Source of the DNA: Phocaeicola salanitronis DSM 18170
Lineage (GTDB): Bacteria > Bacteroidota > Bacteroidia > Bacteroidales > Bacteroidaceae
Reading direction: 5' to 3'
Assembly: GCF_000190575.1 (NCBI RefSeq)
Contig: NC_015164.1
Span: forward strand, 2,046,001 to 2,110,000
Length of the DNA: 64,000 nt
Of this stretch, positions 18,655 through 26,754 are shown one piece after another. Under the pieces are notes generated by a model. That model worked only from the letters and a program-made list of their open reading frames with translations. It ran no database searches and was not told the DNA's origin. A program made the position numbers and the translations under genes. Each line of letters starts with the position of its first letter. Position 1 is the first letter of the stretch.

Positions 18655-19455
18655 TTATTCTTTATCTGTTACCCAGTCGGACGGCACTTCGATATCTTGC
18701 TCAATATCGTTCGTCTTTTCATTGATGGTAATCTCAATACCCAACTTGCCGTCTCCTTCCGGAGCGATATGCAGCGTCAAACCATCGGACGGGCTTAAGG
18801 TATAAGTTCCGCTTTTCACAGCATCCGCTATGCTTGTATCTTTGTATTTCGCCGTTACGGTGTATTTTATACTTTCGTTTGCATCTACTTTCATATAAAC
18901 AGGGTCAGTATCATTTTTCTTCCATGTAAATGAACCGCTGCCCAATGCCTTGGTTTCGAACTTAACCGAATAATCGCTGAAATAAGTATCCAATGCTTCA
19001 GCATCGAACTCTACCAAAACTTTTGCGCAAACGGGTTTACATACTACGCTCAGCTTGGCAGGCTCTTCCTGATCTGCCGTAACTTCCACTTCCTCGCCAA
19101 TACCTTCTACGTACATAGAGGTGGTTGAAGCAGCTTTGTCTTCGCCATAAAAAGCCTTTAACTGATAAGTACCAGGATCTACTTTCGTAGTAACAGGGAG
19201 CACATTTTTTTTCCATTCATTTTGCACTTCACCATCTTTCAACAGCTGTACCGTATAATTATTAATATTAGCATAGTCGGCTTCATTCACCGCCCGTGAC
19301 TGGAAGCCGGTTTCTGTTGTCACATCGAAAGAAATCAATCCTTCGCCTTCTGCTGCGCCCTGCACCGCTTCATCCTCCGAAGAGCAAGAAACCGTCAATG
19401 CGCCCATTGCCAGCATTGCGCAAAACATTGTTGCATACGTTTTCATCTTTCCCAT
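18655..19455 (-). CDS. DUF4493 lipoprotein (first gene of the locus)
   Basis: A lipoprotein of 266 residues: signal peptide, lipobox GALTVSC (Cys near residue 24), then SSEDEAV. A single DUF4493-like domain follows (EGLISFDVTTETGFQSRAVNE, quoted in part, KVDPGTYQLKAFYG near 95, VEGIGEEVEVTAD near 120, CKPVCAKVLVEFDAEAL near 140). The C terminus ends with an acidic tail (EKTNDIEQDIEVPSDWVTDKE, quoted as IEQDIEVPSDW). There is no obvious Bacteroidetes promoter in the 60 bp upstream, where a 78-bp palindromic repeat begins. The start at 19455 or ATG 19446 are both possible. Confidence 0.78.
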   Translation of the reverse strand: MGKMKTYATMFCAMLAMGALTVSCSSEDEAVQGAAEGEGLISFDVTTETGFQSRAVNEADYANINNYTVQLLKDGEVQNEWKKNVLPVTTKVDPGTYQLKAFYGEDKAASTTSMYVEGIGEEVEVTADQEEPAKLSVVCKPVCAKVLVEFDAEALDTYFSDYSVKFETKALGSGSFTWKKNDTDPVYMKVDANESIKYTVTAKYKDTSIADAVKSGTYTLSPSDGLTLHIAPEGDGKLGIEITINEKTNDIEQDIEVPSDWVTDKE

Positions 19456-19519
19456 ATTTTAGTTTGTTAGTTTTTAAGTTAATTCGTTTTTATGAATTCC
19501 TCATTTTATCCAATTGGCT

Positions 19520-19598
19520 GTAGGGGCGTATCGCATACGCCCTGAAGACATCCGCATGGATAAGTGGACGCATTCGGGCGTATGCGATACGCCCCTAC
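19520..19598. repeat. Palindromic intergenic repeat R2 (copy 1)
   Basis: Ends are exact inverted repeats of about 23 bp beginning GTAGGGGCGTATCGCATACG, with a 33-bp centre. Further copies are at 24013-24090 and 26597-26675, and half a copy is at 28901-28925. Outside the palindrome the same weak flanking word CCGCATTTTACCCAATT recurs inverted, so the mobile unit may be larger. Confidence 0.8.
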
Positions 19599-19731
19599 AT
19601 GGGATGCCTGCAGTATTCAAATCCGTTTTATGCATTCCGCATTTTGCCCCTACGTTGGCTAATTGCGGACATTCGTTTTCATTTTTTACCCTATGCGGCA
19701 TGGATTTGTGCATTTCCTCCTTGTTTCTGTA

Positions 19732-19753
19732 GAGACGATGTGCACATCGTCTC
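19732..19753. repeat. Perfect 22-bp palindrome (copy 3)
   Basis: Arm GAGACGATGTG, identical to 8551-8572 and 9437-9458, but here without the GAAACGGTGC tail. A second hairpin of similar flavour (GGAGACGCCAC ... GTGTGACGTCTC) lies at about 19799-19827. Confidence 0.75.
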
Positions 19754-20118
19754 TACTGTAAGGGCATCGGCAACGTGTGCCACTATCCTTGGGAGGACGG
19801 GGAGACGCCACGGTGTGACGTCTCTACTGCCTGCACCACTTCCTGTCCTATTATCAAATTTTTCCGGTTGCAAAATAACAACCTTTCACAAAAACTCACA
19901 ATGTCTATTTTTACTATTTTTGTTCCATTCTTTACGATTTTTCAAAAATCCGGCTTAAAATGAGGTTTTTTAATGCCTTTTCTTCATAATTGGCACTTTT
20001 AAAGAAGGAAAGAAAGAAGTACGCCCGGCATCCCTCGAAAGCCTCCTTCGGGAGGGTCTTGCCGCTGCATTGGGAAAGCCTTCAGGGTACGTTAGAAAAG
20101 CCAATGGGCTTCTCGCCC

Positions 20119-20192
20119 AGTTTCAGTATACTGAAACTACAGTTTCAAGGCGCTGAAACTAAAGTTTCATACGGCTAAAACTAAAGTTTCAG
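20119..20192. repeat. Array of four short palindromes at 22-bp period
   Basis: The repeating word is CTGAAACTAAAGTTTCA, itself nearly palindromic. Copies start at about 20118, 20131, 20153 and 20175, the last three spaced exactly 22 bp. Nothing coding overlaps. It may be a protein-binding array or a REP-like cluster. Confidence 0.65.
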
Positions 20193-20309
20193 CAATATGG
20201 AGCAACCCTGAAACTACTATGTGTTGGGAATCACGGCTATACAGCTTATTACAATTGACAATGAACAATTAATAATGCGAATCAGGAGTTATACTTTGCG
20301 TGTTTTAGA

Positions 20310-21045
20310 ATTGTGCATTCCCACATCGCCTGCACGGACAACCTCAAAGAGGTTGAACCTCGCACGTCCGGATCTTTCTTGCCTCGCACACTCGACAACC
20401 TCGAAGAGGTTGAACTATGCTTAACCGCTGGTGGCTCCCCGAAGGGGGACACCTGCGGATTATCCCGTCTCCCTTCTCTTCCATCGACCTCGAAGGGGTC
20501 GAACTATGCTTAACCGCTGGTGGCTCCCGAAGGGAACACCTGCGGATTATCTCGCCTCCCCTCTCCTCCATCGACCTCGAAGGGGTCGAACTATGCGTAA
20601 CCGCTGGTGGCTCCCGAAGGGAACACCTGCGGATTATCTCGCCTCCCCTCTCCTCCAACGACCTCGAAGGGGTCGAACTATGCTTAACCGCTGGTGGCTC
20701 CCGAAGGGGAACACCTGCGGATTATCCCGTCTCCCTTCCCCTCTTCCAACAACCTCGACGGAGATGGGGCAATCAGAAGAATGTGGCTGGACATGTGTGG
20801 TTCGACCCCTTCGGGGTCGGTGGAAGAGAGAAGAGGCGACTATCCGCAGGTGTTCCCTTCGGGAGCCACCAGCGGTTAAGCATAGTTCAACCTCTTCGAG
20901 GTTGCCGAGTATGCGAGGCAAGAAAGAACCGGACGTGCGAGATCCAACCTCTTCGAGGTTACCGGGTATGCGAAGCAAGAAAGGGCCGGACGCGCAAGGT
21001 TCAATCTTTTTGAGGTTGTCCGTGCAGGCGATGTAGAAATACACA
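20310..21045. repeat. Compound inverted array of two repeat units
   Basis: The left half carries one short unit (about 57 bp, starting AACCTCAAAGAGGTTGAAC) and four longer units of about 87 bp at 20397, 20486, 20573 and 20660, each with CTTAACCGCTGGTGGCTCC. The right half (20838-21042) carries the same units in inverted order: one long unit, then two short ones and a partial third. A unique centre of about 60 bp lies between. Several frames are open because 87 is a multiple of three, but no credible protein results. Confidence 0.8.
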
Positions 21046-21166
21046 AACCTGTACCGCGCAAAGTATAAATCCAGCGTGACAAGCGTCACCCCAATTGTCA
21101 ATTGAAAACAACGGCTGCTATACGAAAATGAAAGCGGCGAAAGAATTGCTTCTCTCGCCGCTTTGG

Positions 21167-21239
21167 TCGGAATGAGGCGACTCGAACGCCCGACCCCTAC
21201 GTCCCGAACGTAGTGCGCTACCAACTGCGCTACATTCCG
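21167..21239 (-). tRNA. tRNA-Pro (anticodon CGG)
   Basis: The minus strand folds as a full cloverleaf of 73 nt: acceptor CGGAATG/CATTCCG with discriminator A, D arm GCGCAGTTGGTAGCGC, anticodon stem CTACG/CGTAG with loop TTCGGGA giving CGG, and T arm GGGCGTTCGAGTCGCC. CCA is not encoded. A good promoter lies upstream at 21271-21301. Confidence 0.95.
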
Positions 21240-21270
21240 ATCTTGTATCGTTGTCTTTCGATAACGGGTG

Positions 21271-21301
21271 CAAAGGTAGTGCTTTTTTCGATATGTGCAA
21301 A
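21271..21301 (-). promoter_or_regulatory. Promoter of tRNA-Pro(CGG)
   Basis: On the minus strand, TTTTGC (21296-21301 region) is followed after about 18 bp by the -7 box TACCTTTG (21271-21278), the Bacteroidetes consensus. It ends 31 bp before the mature tRNA 5' end. Confidence 0.8.
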
Positions 21302-21378
21302 ATATTTTCGAGTTTTTTTCATGAATATTGTAAATGAACACAGATTGAACACAGAGACACGAAGACACAAAGCTTTTT

Positions 21379-21691
21379 TATAGTCAATCAGAAATAAAAT
21401 GCGAAAAATCATTTGTCATGCTGAGTGCCTATTTCCAATGGAAACTCCATTCGATTATGACAGGTATTGTCATCCTGAGCGTCAGCGAAGGATCTCGTAG
21501 GCATCCACGTGGATGTGAGATTCTTCCTCCCTACGGTCGTCAGAATGACAAGAGGGTTAAGGATAATCCGTCATTGGTAACGAAGTGAAGCATCTCGGAT
21601 GCGCCCACGTGGATGTCTACGAGATCCTTCACGTTCGTTCAGGATGACAATACATCAAGATTTTTCCGCAAACCAATTTTGTTCTACTATA
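21379..21691. mobile_element. MITE-like element, family A (copy 2, enlarged interior)
   Basis: It has the family ends in the opposite orientation: TATAGTCAATCAGAAAT at 21379 and the complement of TATAGTAGAACAAAATTGG at 21691. The interior is about twice the usual length, with two TGTCAT/ATGACA hairpin blocks, so one hairpin unit has inserted in or duplicated within another. It lies just beyond the tRNA-Pro promoter. Confidence 0.75.
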
Positions 21692-21809
21692 ATTGACAAT
21701 TGTGGTGCCGCATGGTTAATTATTAATTGTTAATTATTAATTGTCAACTCTCCGTGTCTCTGCGCCTCTGTGTTCAATAAAAGCTACGTTCACCCGTATC
21801 CAAACGGTT

Positions 21810-23849
21810 TTACCAGATGTTCACACGCTTTTCGGGAGCGATGTAGAGCGGGTCTTCCGGAGTGATTTGGAAGGCGTCATACCATGCATTGATATGAGGC
21901 AGCGCACCGTTTACACGCCATTCGCCCAACGAGTGCGGGTCGATTTTGGTATATACGCGGATTTGCTCGTCGCGGATGTTGCCTGCCCACAAGGTAGCGT
22001 ATGCGATGAAGAAACGCTGGTCGGGGGTAAAGCCGTCTTTCACTTCCAGCGGAGCGTCTTTCGTCGCATTCTGGTATGCCAGGTATGCGATGTTCAGACC
22101 ACCGTGGTCGGCAATGTTCTCACCCAATGTCAGCTGTCCGTTGGCATGCAAGCCCGGAAGCACTTCGATGTTGTTGAAGAAATCCACCATCACCTGCGTA
22201 CGTTCCTGGAAGCGTTCGGCATCGCCTTCTGCCCACCAGTCTTTCAGGTTGCCGTCTTTATCGAACTGACGTCCCTGGTCGTCGAATCCGTGTGTCATTT
22301 CGTGCCCGATTACGACACCGATAGCGCCATAGTTGGCAGCATCGTCGGCATTCATGTTGAAGAACGGCGGCTGGAGGATGGCAGCCGGGAAGCAGATTTC
22401 GTTGGTAGACGGATTGTAGTATGCGTTTACGGTCTGCGGCGTCATCAGCCATTCGTCTTTGTCAACCGGCTTGCCCAGACGGCTCATCATGTCATCATAA
22501 CTCCATTCAGAAGCACGGCAGATGTTTGCCCAATACGAGTCGTTCTTGATTTCCAGTTTCGAATAGTCTTTCCATTTGTCGGGATAACCCACTTTCACAT
22601 GGAAAGCATCCAGTTTCTCGTGCGCACGCATCTTGGTGCTGTCGCTCATCCATTCTTGCGCGTCGATGCGTTCGCCCAGCGCTACCTGCAGGTTCTTTAC
22701 CAACTGTACCATGCGTTCCTTAGCGGCTGCAGGGAAATATTTTTCCACATACATCTGCCCTACCAGTTCGCCCAATACGCCGTTGACCGTATTCACGGCA
22801 CGCTTCCAGCGCGGCTGGTTCACCTGACGTCCCGACATTACCTTGCCGTAGAAATCGAAGCGGGCAGCCACAAAGTCGTCGCTCAGGCAAGAAGCGGCTG
22901 CATCCAACAGGTTGTATTGCAGGTAAGAAACGTGTTTCGAAAGCGGCAGGGAAGCAATCAGCTTGCCTACTTCCTGAATCGGCTCGATTTGCTCTACGTT
23001 CAGTTCGGCAGGAGCCTGAATGCCCAACGCCTTCATGTAAGCGTCCCAATCGATGCCTTTGATTTGCTTCTTCAGTTCCTCGTAAGACATCTTGTGATAG
23101 TTGGCTTCGGGGTCACGGCGTTCGGTAGCGGTCTTTGAAACCTTGGCAATCGCGGTTTCGATTTCCATCACATCGGCTACTTTCTGCTGCGCTTCGGCTT
23201 CGGAGAATCCGGCAAGGGTAAACAGTTTGCCGATGTATTTCTTGTATTCGTTGCGGATGTTCTCGGTGACGCTGTCGGTATCGAGGTAATATGACTTTTC
23301 ACCCAAGTTGATGCCGCCCTGGCTCATCTGGAAAATATTGAGCGAACTGTTCTTCGGGTCGGCATATACATAGCAACTGAAGTAGGTGCCGACTCCCTGC
23401 GTGCGCAACAGTTCGATCGAAGTCGGGATAATCTGTGCCTTATCGGTCAATGCCGCAATCTTGTCCAGCATCGGCTTGACAGGCGTAACGCCCTGTTCGT
23501 TAAGTGCCACGCTATCCATTGCCAGGTTATACAAGTCGCCCACTTTCTGGGCAGTAGTGCCCGCCTCGTTCTGCTGGGCAGCCAGTCCTTCGATTAATTC
23601 GCGCAATTGTTTCTGGTTGTTCTCTGCCAGTTCATCGAATGTGCCAAAGCGTGAATATTCGGCAGTCAAGGGATGTGCATCGTTCCAGCCTCCGCATGCA
23701 TAGCGGAAGAAGTCAGCTCCTGCGGATACGGTAGTGTCCATATTCGCCAAATCAATGCCCGAAGTGTTCGTGGCATTTTGTTGTCCGGTGCAGCTTGCCA
23801 TAGCCAAGGTGGCAAACGCTGCTACAGCTACATAATGTTTTGTCTTCAT
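21810..23849 (-). CDS. M13-family zinc metallopeptidase (PepO/neprilysin-like)
   Basis: A secreted or periplasmic endopeptidase acting on oligopeptides (family knowledge). It has 679 residues, with an N-terminal signal and a probable lipobox (AFATLAMASC, then TGQQNATN), so it is probably membrane-anchored. The N-terminal M13 domain starts with DFFRYACGGWNDAHPL near residue 48. The catalytic motif VIGHEMTHGFDD has zinc ligands H516 and H520 and the general base E517. The third ligand lies in LGENIADHGGLNIAY about 60 residues later. The C terminus RVNIW keeps the hydrophobic ending of the family. It is monocistronic, flanked by repeats on both sides. Confidence 0.93.
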   Translation of the reverse strand: MKTKHYVAVAAFATLAMASCTGQQNATNTSGIDLANMDTTVSAGADFFRYACGGWNDAHPLTAEYSRFGTFDELAENNQKQLRELIEGLAAQQNEAGTTAQKVGDLYNLAMDSVALNEQGVTPVKPMLDKIAALTDKAQIIPTSIELLRTQGVGTYFSCYVYADPKNSSLNIFQMSQGGINLGEKSYYLDTDSVTENIRNEYKKYIGKLFTLAGFSEAEAQQKVADVMEIETAIAKVSKTATERRDPEANYHKMSYEELKKQIKGIDWDAYMKALGIQAPAELNVEQIEPIQEVGKLIASLPLSKHVSYLQYNLLDAAASCLSDDFVAARFDFYGKVMSGRQVNQPRWKRAVNTVNGVLGELVGQMYVEKYFPAAAKERMVQLVKNLQVALGERIDAQEWMSDSTKMRAHEKLDAFHVKVGYPDKWKDYSKLEIKNDSYWANICRASEWSYDDMMSRLGKPVDKDEWLMTPQTVNAYYNPSTNEICFPAAILQPPFFNMNADDAANYGAIGVVIGHEMTHGFDDQGRQFDKDGNLKDWWAEGDAERFQERTQVMVDFFNNIEVLPGLHANGQLTLGENIADHGGLNIAYLAYQNATKDAPLEVKDGFTPDQRFFIAYATLWAGNIRDEQIRVYTKIDPHSLGEWRVNGALPHINAWYDAFQITPEDPLYIAPEKRVNIW

Positions 23850-23885
23850 ACGTTTATTATATTGTTAAAAAACTTGTTCTTACCT

Positions 23886-23977
23886 AGAAGCTGTTTTGAA
23901 TTTCTCCAAAAAGTTTTTCTTGGCTTGATGTATTCGTTTTCGTGTGTGCTTTGGGCGATAAATTCAAAACAGCTTCT
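23886..23977. mobile_element. MITE-like element, family B (short, internally deleted copy)
   Basis: Ends AGAAGCTGTTTTGAATTT and AAATTCAAAACAGCTTCT are exact complements of each other. The 92-bp unit is identical in outline to 28669-28864 but lacks about 100 bp of its interior between two short CGAT words. Confidence 0.8.
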
Positions 23978-24012
23978 ATATTCCTTTTATTGAATATCCG
24001 CAAACAGCCAAT

Positions 24013-24090
24013 GTAGGGGCGTATCGCATACGCCCGGATGCACCAACTTATCCACGTGGACGTTTTCGGGCGTATGCGATACGCCCCTAC
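24013..24090. repeat. Palindromic intergenic repeat R2 (copy 2)
   Basis: Same ends as at 19520, starting GTAGGGGCGTATCGCATACG. The flank on the right, GCCAATTTGGTAAAATGAGG, is the inverse of the left flank of the other copies. Confidence 0.8.
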
Positions 24091-24157
24091 AGCCAATTTG
24101 GTAAAATGAGGACATTCATATTTCTTTTTACCTGTCATCATTCACCCTGCAACGGGG

Positions 24158-24272
24158 AGACTGTCTCAAAATAGAAATAGGCTTCCATTTTGTCATTCTG
24201 AACGTAGTGAAGAATCTCGAAAACACGAGCCGACGCACACGAGATCCTTCACGTTCGTTCAGGATGACAACA
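24158..24272. repeat. Half of a family C MITE-like element
   Basis: The left end GTCTCAAAATAGAAATAGG and the TGTCATTCTGAACG ... CAGGATGACA hairpin are present. The right terminal repeat is not recognisable. Confidence 0.5.
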
Positions 24273-24352
24273 CACCAATATATTTCCTGCCATGCCGGAA
24301 ATTACGGATTGCAAATCCGCAAGGACAAAGTGTCCATCCGCATGGAAATTCT

Positions 24353-24511
24353 TATAGTAAAACAAAATTGGTTTGCGAAAAATTCTTGATGTATTGTCAT
24401 CCTGAACGAACGTGAAGGATCTCGTGTACATCCACGTGGGCGCATCCGAGATGCTTCACGTTCGTTCAGCATGACAAATGATTTTTCGCAATTCATTTCT
24501 GATTGACTATA
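24353..24511. mobile_element. MITE-like element, family A (copy 3)
   Basis: A 159-bp unit nearly identical to the copy at 9523-9680, in the same orientation: TATAGTAAAACAAAATTGG at the left and GATTGACTATA at the right. It ends 6 bp before the stop codon of the ABC-F gene and may provide its transcript end. Confidence 0.78.
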
Positions 24512-24516
24512 ATTCT

Positions 24517-26454
24517 TCATTCCCTCAGCTCTTCCAGTTCCAGCGAAACGTTTTCCCATTCCGCCTCGGCTTCGGCAATCTGCTTTTTCAATGCCTGATG
24601 GGCTTCGTAAAGCTTCATGTCGGACGCGCCTTCGGGAGTTGCCATACGTTCCTCCAGCTGCGCGACCTGTTGTTCCATATCGCCGATGGAGGTTTCCAGG
24701 CTTTCTACCTGCTTCTCCAGTTTCCGGATTTTACGGTTGAGGTCCTTTTGCGCCTCATACGAAAGCCTGCCTTCGCTTGCCGGCTCCTTTTCTTCTTTTC
24801 CCTTCGAAACGGAAGGCGAAGACGAAAGCTGCAGTTCGTTCAGGTTGTCTATCTGTTTCTTTTGCAGGAAATCGTAAATGCCGCCGATGTGTTCCTTCAC
24901 CAGCCCCCCGCCGAACTCATAAACCTTGGTCACCAGTCCGTCGAGGAACTCACGGTCGTGGGAAACAATGATGGCAGTGCCGTCGAACTCACGGATAGCG
25001 TCTTTCAAGACATCCTTCGAACGCATGTCCAAGTGATTGGTCGGCTCGTCCAATATAAGCAGGTTCACCGGTTCAAGCAAGAGCTTTATCATTGCCAAGC
25101 GGCTCCGTTCGCCGCCTGAAAGCACTTTCACCTTTTTGTCGGACGCCTCGCCTCCAAACATAAACGCCCCCAGAATGTCGCGTATCTTCAGGCGGATGTC
25201 TCCTTTTGCCACCCGGTCGATGGTATCGAACACCGTCAGGTTCTCGTCTAACAATTGTGCCTGGTTTTGTGCAAAATAGCCGATTTGCACGTTATGCCCG
25301 ATGGTGAGCTTGCCTTCGTAGGGGATTTCGTCCATGATGCACTTCACCAGTGTAGACTTTCCCTCGCCGTTCTTTCCTACAAAAGCGACTTTCTCGCCCC
25401 GGCGGATGGTGAGGTCTACATCGTGGAACACGACATGAGCGCCGTATGCCTTCTTCAGATTCTCACAAATCACGGGATAATTGCCCGAACGGATGGCAGG
25501 AGGGAATTTCAGGTGGAGGGAAGCCGTTTCTTCTTCATCGATTTCGATGGGAACAATCTTCTCTAATTGCTTGATGCGGCTCTGCACCTGTACGGCTTTG
25601 GTCGCCTTGTAACGGAAACGCTCGATAAACTCTTCGGTATCCTTTATTTCTTTCTGCTGGTTTTCGTAAGCACGGAGCTGCTGCTCGCGGCGCTCTTTCC
25701 GAAGCACGACAAACTGGTCGTAGGGTACACGGTAATCGTAGATACGCCCGCAAGAGATTTCGATGGTGCGGTTAGTCACGTTATTGATAAAAGCCCTATC
25801 GTGGCTCACCAGCACCACAGCTCCCGGCTCGGTCTTCAGGAAGTTCTCCAGCCATTGGATGCTTTCGATATCCAGGTGGTTGGTAGGCTCGTCCAGCAAC
25901 AGGACATCGGGATGACGCAACAACAGTTTGGCAAGTTCGATACGCATGCGCCAGCCACCGCTAAACTCGCTGGTCGGACGATGGAAATCAGACGGACTGA
26001 AGCCCAATCCCATCAACGTACGTTCGATGCCTGCCTTGTAATTGGCACCGCCCATCATCAGGAAACGTTCGTTCTCATGCGTAAAACGCTCTATCAAGTC
26101 GTGATACTCCTTCGAGTCGTAATCGGTACGGTCGGCAAGTTCCTGATTCATTTGCTGCAAACGATTCTGCATCTCGAAGATGTGCTCGAACGCCCTTTCG
26201 GCTTCTTCCATCACCGTGCGTGTATCGCTCAGCACCATGACTTGCGGCAAATAACCGATGGTTACGCCACGCTGCACGGCAACTGTTCCTTCTGTAGGGC
26301 GTTGAAGTCCGGCAAGGATTTTCAACATGGTCGACTTTCCTGCCCCGTTCTTCCCCACCAAAGCGATGCGGTCTTTCTTATTGATGACAAACGATACGTC
26401 TTCGAACAACGGAGTCACACCAAACTCCACCTTTAAACCTTCTACTGAAATCAT
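24517..26454 (-). CDS. ABC-F family ATPase (Uup/YdiF type)
   Basis: A cytosolic ribosome-associated ATPase with no membrane domain, 645 residues. It has two nucleotide-binding domains. The first has Walker A GKNGAGKST near residue 36, signature SGGWRMRIELAKLL near 155 and Walker B LLLDEPTNHLD near 180. The second has GKNGEGKST near 355, LSGGERSRLAMIKLL near 443 and LLILDEPTNHLD near 465. The inter-domain linker is charged (RKERREQQLRAYENQQKE). A C-terminal coiled coil (residues 560-645) is the Uup/YdiF-type tail. ABC-F proteins assist stalled ribosomes; some confer antibiotic resistance, but nothing here indicates that. A -7 box TAACTTTG lies at 26484-26491. Confidence 0.93.
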   Translation of the reverse strand: MISVEGLKVEFGVTPLFEDVSFVINKKDRIALVGKNGAGKSTMLKILAGLQRPTEGTVAVQRGVTIGYLPQVMVLSDTRTVMEEAERAFEHIFEMQNRLQQMNQELADRTDYDSKEYHDLIERFTHENERFLMMGGANYKAGIERTLMGLGFSPSDFHRPTSEFSGGWRMRIELAKLLLRHPDVLLLDEPTNHLDIESIQWLENFLKTEPGAVVLVSHDRAFINNVTNRTIEISCGRIYDYRVPYDQFVVLRKERREQQLRAYENQQKEIKDTEEFIERFRYKATKAVQVQSRIKQLEKIVPIEIDEEETASLHLKFPPAIRSGNYPVICENLKKAYGAHVVFHDVDLTIRRGEKVAFVGKNGEGKSTLVKCIMDEIPYEGKLTIGHNVQIGYFAQNQAQLLDENLTVFDTIDRVAKGDIRLKIRDILGAFMFGGEASDKKVKVLSGGERSRLAMIKLLLEPVNLLILDEPTNHLDMRSKDVLKDAIREFDGTAIIVSHDREFLDGLVTKVYEFGGGLVKEHIGGIYDFLQKKQIDNLNELQLSSSPSVSKGKEEKEPASEGRLSYEAQKDLNRKIRKLEKQVESLETSIGDMEQQVAQLEERMATPEGASDMKLYEAHQALKKQIAEAEAEWENVSLELEELRE

Positions 26455-26483
26455 ATATCCGTTCTTGCTTTACAAAGTGTCGG

Positions 26484-26491
26484 CAAAGTTA
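26484..26491 (-). promoter_or_regulatory. Probable -7 box for the ABC-F gene
   Basis: TAACTTTG on the minus strand, 30 bp upstream of the start codon. No convincing -33 box was seen. Confidence 0.5.
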
Positions 26492-26570
26492 GCATTTATT
26501 TCTGACTTTTTGCGCATTATATCTATAAAAAACAAACACAGAGACACGGAGACACAGAGGCTTGATTATA

Positions 26571-26695
26571 AATATCCGCATTTCACCCAATGAGCTGTAG
26601 GGGCGTATCGCATACGCCCTGAAAGCATACGTGTGGATAGGTTGACGCATTCGGGCGTATGCGATACGCCCCTACATGGGATGATTGCGGATATT
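26571..26695. repeat. Palindromic intergenic repeat R2 (copy 3) with its outer inverted repeats
   Basis: Inner palindrome 26597-26675 begins GTAGGGGCGTATCGCATACG. It is flanked by AATATCCGCA (26571-26580) and TGCGGATATT (26686-26695). The copy is in turn framed by inverted cacagagacac-type words at about 26530-26553 and 26706-26738, giving three nested levels of symmetry. Confidence 0.75.
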
Positions 26696-26754
26696 CATTA
26701 AACAAAAAAACTCTGTGTCTTCGTGTCTCTGTGTTCAAAATATGCGATGAGATT

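Noticed and set aside
20397..20748. The 87-bp tandem units considered as a CRISPR array.
   Set aside because: There are no unique spacers between repeats; units are contiguous and no cas gene is near.
20313..21036. Open frames of up to 200 residues across the compound repeat array (repeating RWWLPxG and GVELCLTAGG blocks).
   Set aside because: Units of 87 bp keep three frames open on their own; products have no start context, no family and exact internal repetition. They are by-products of the array.
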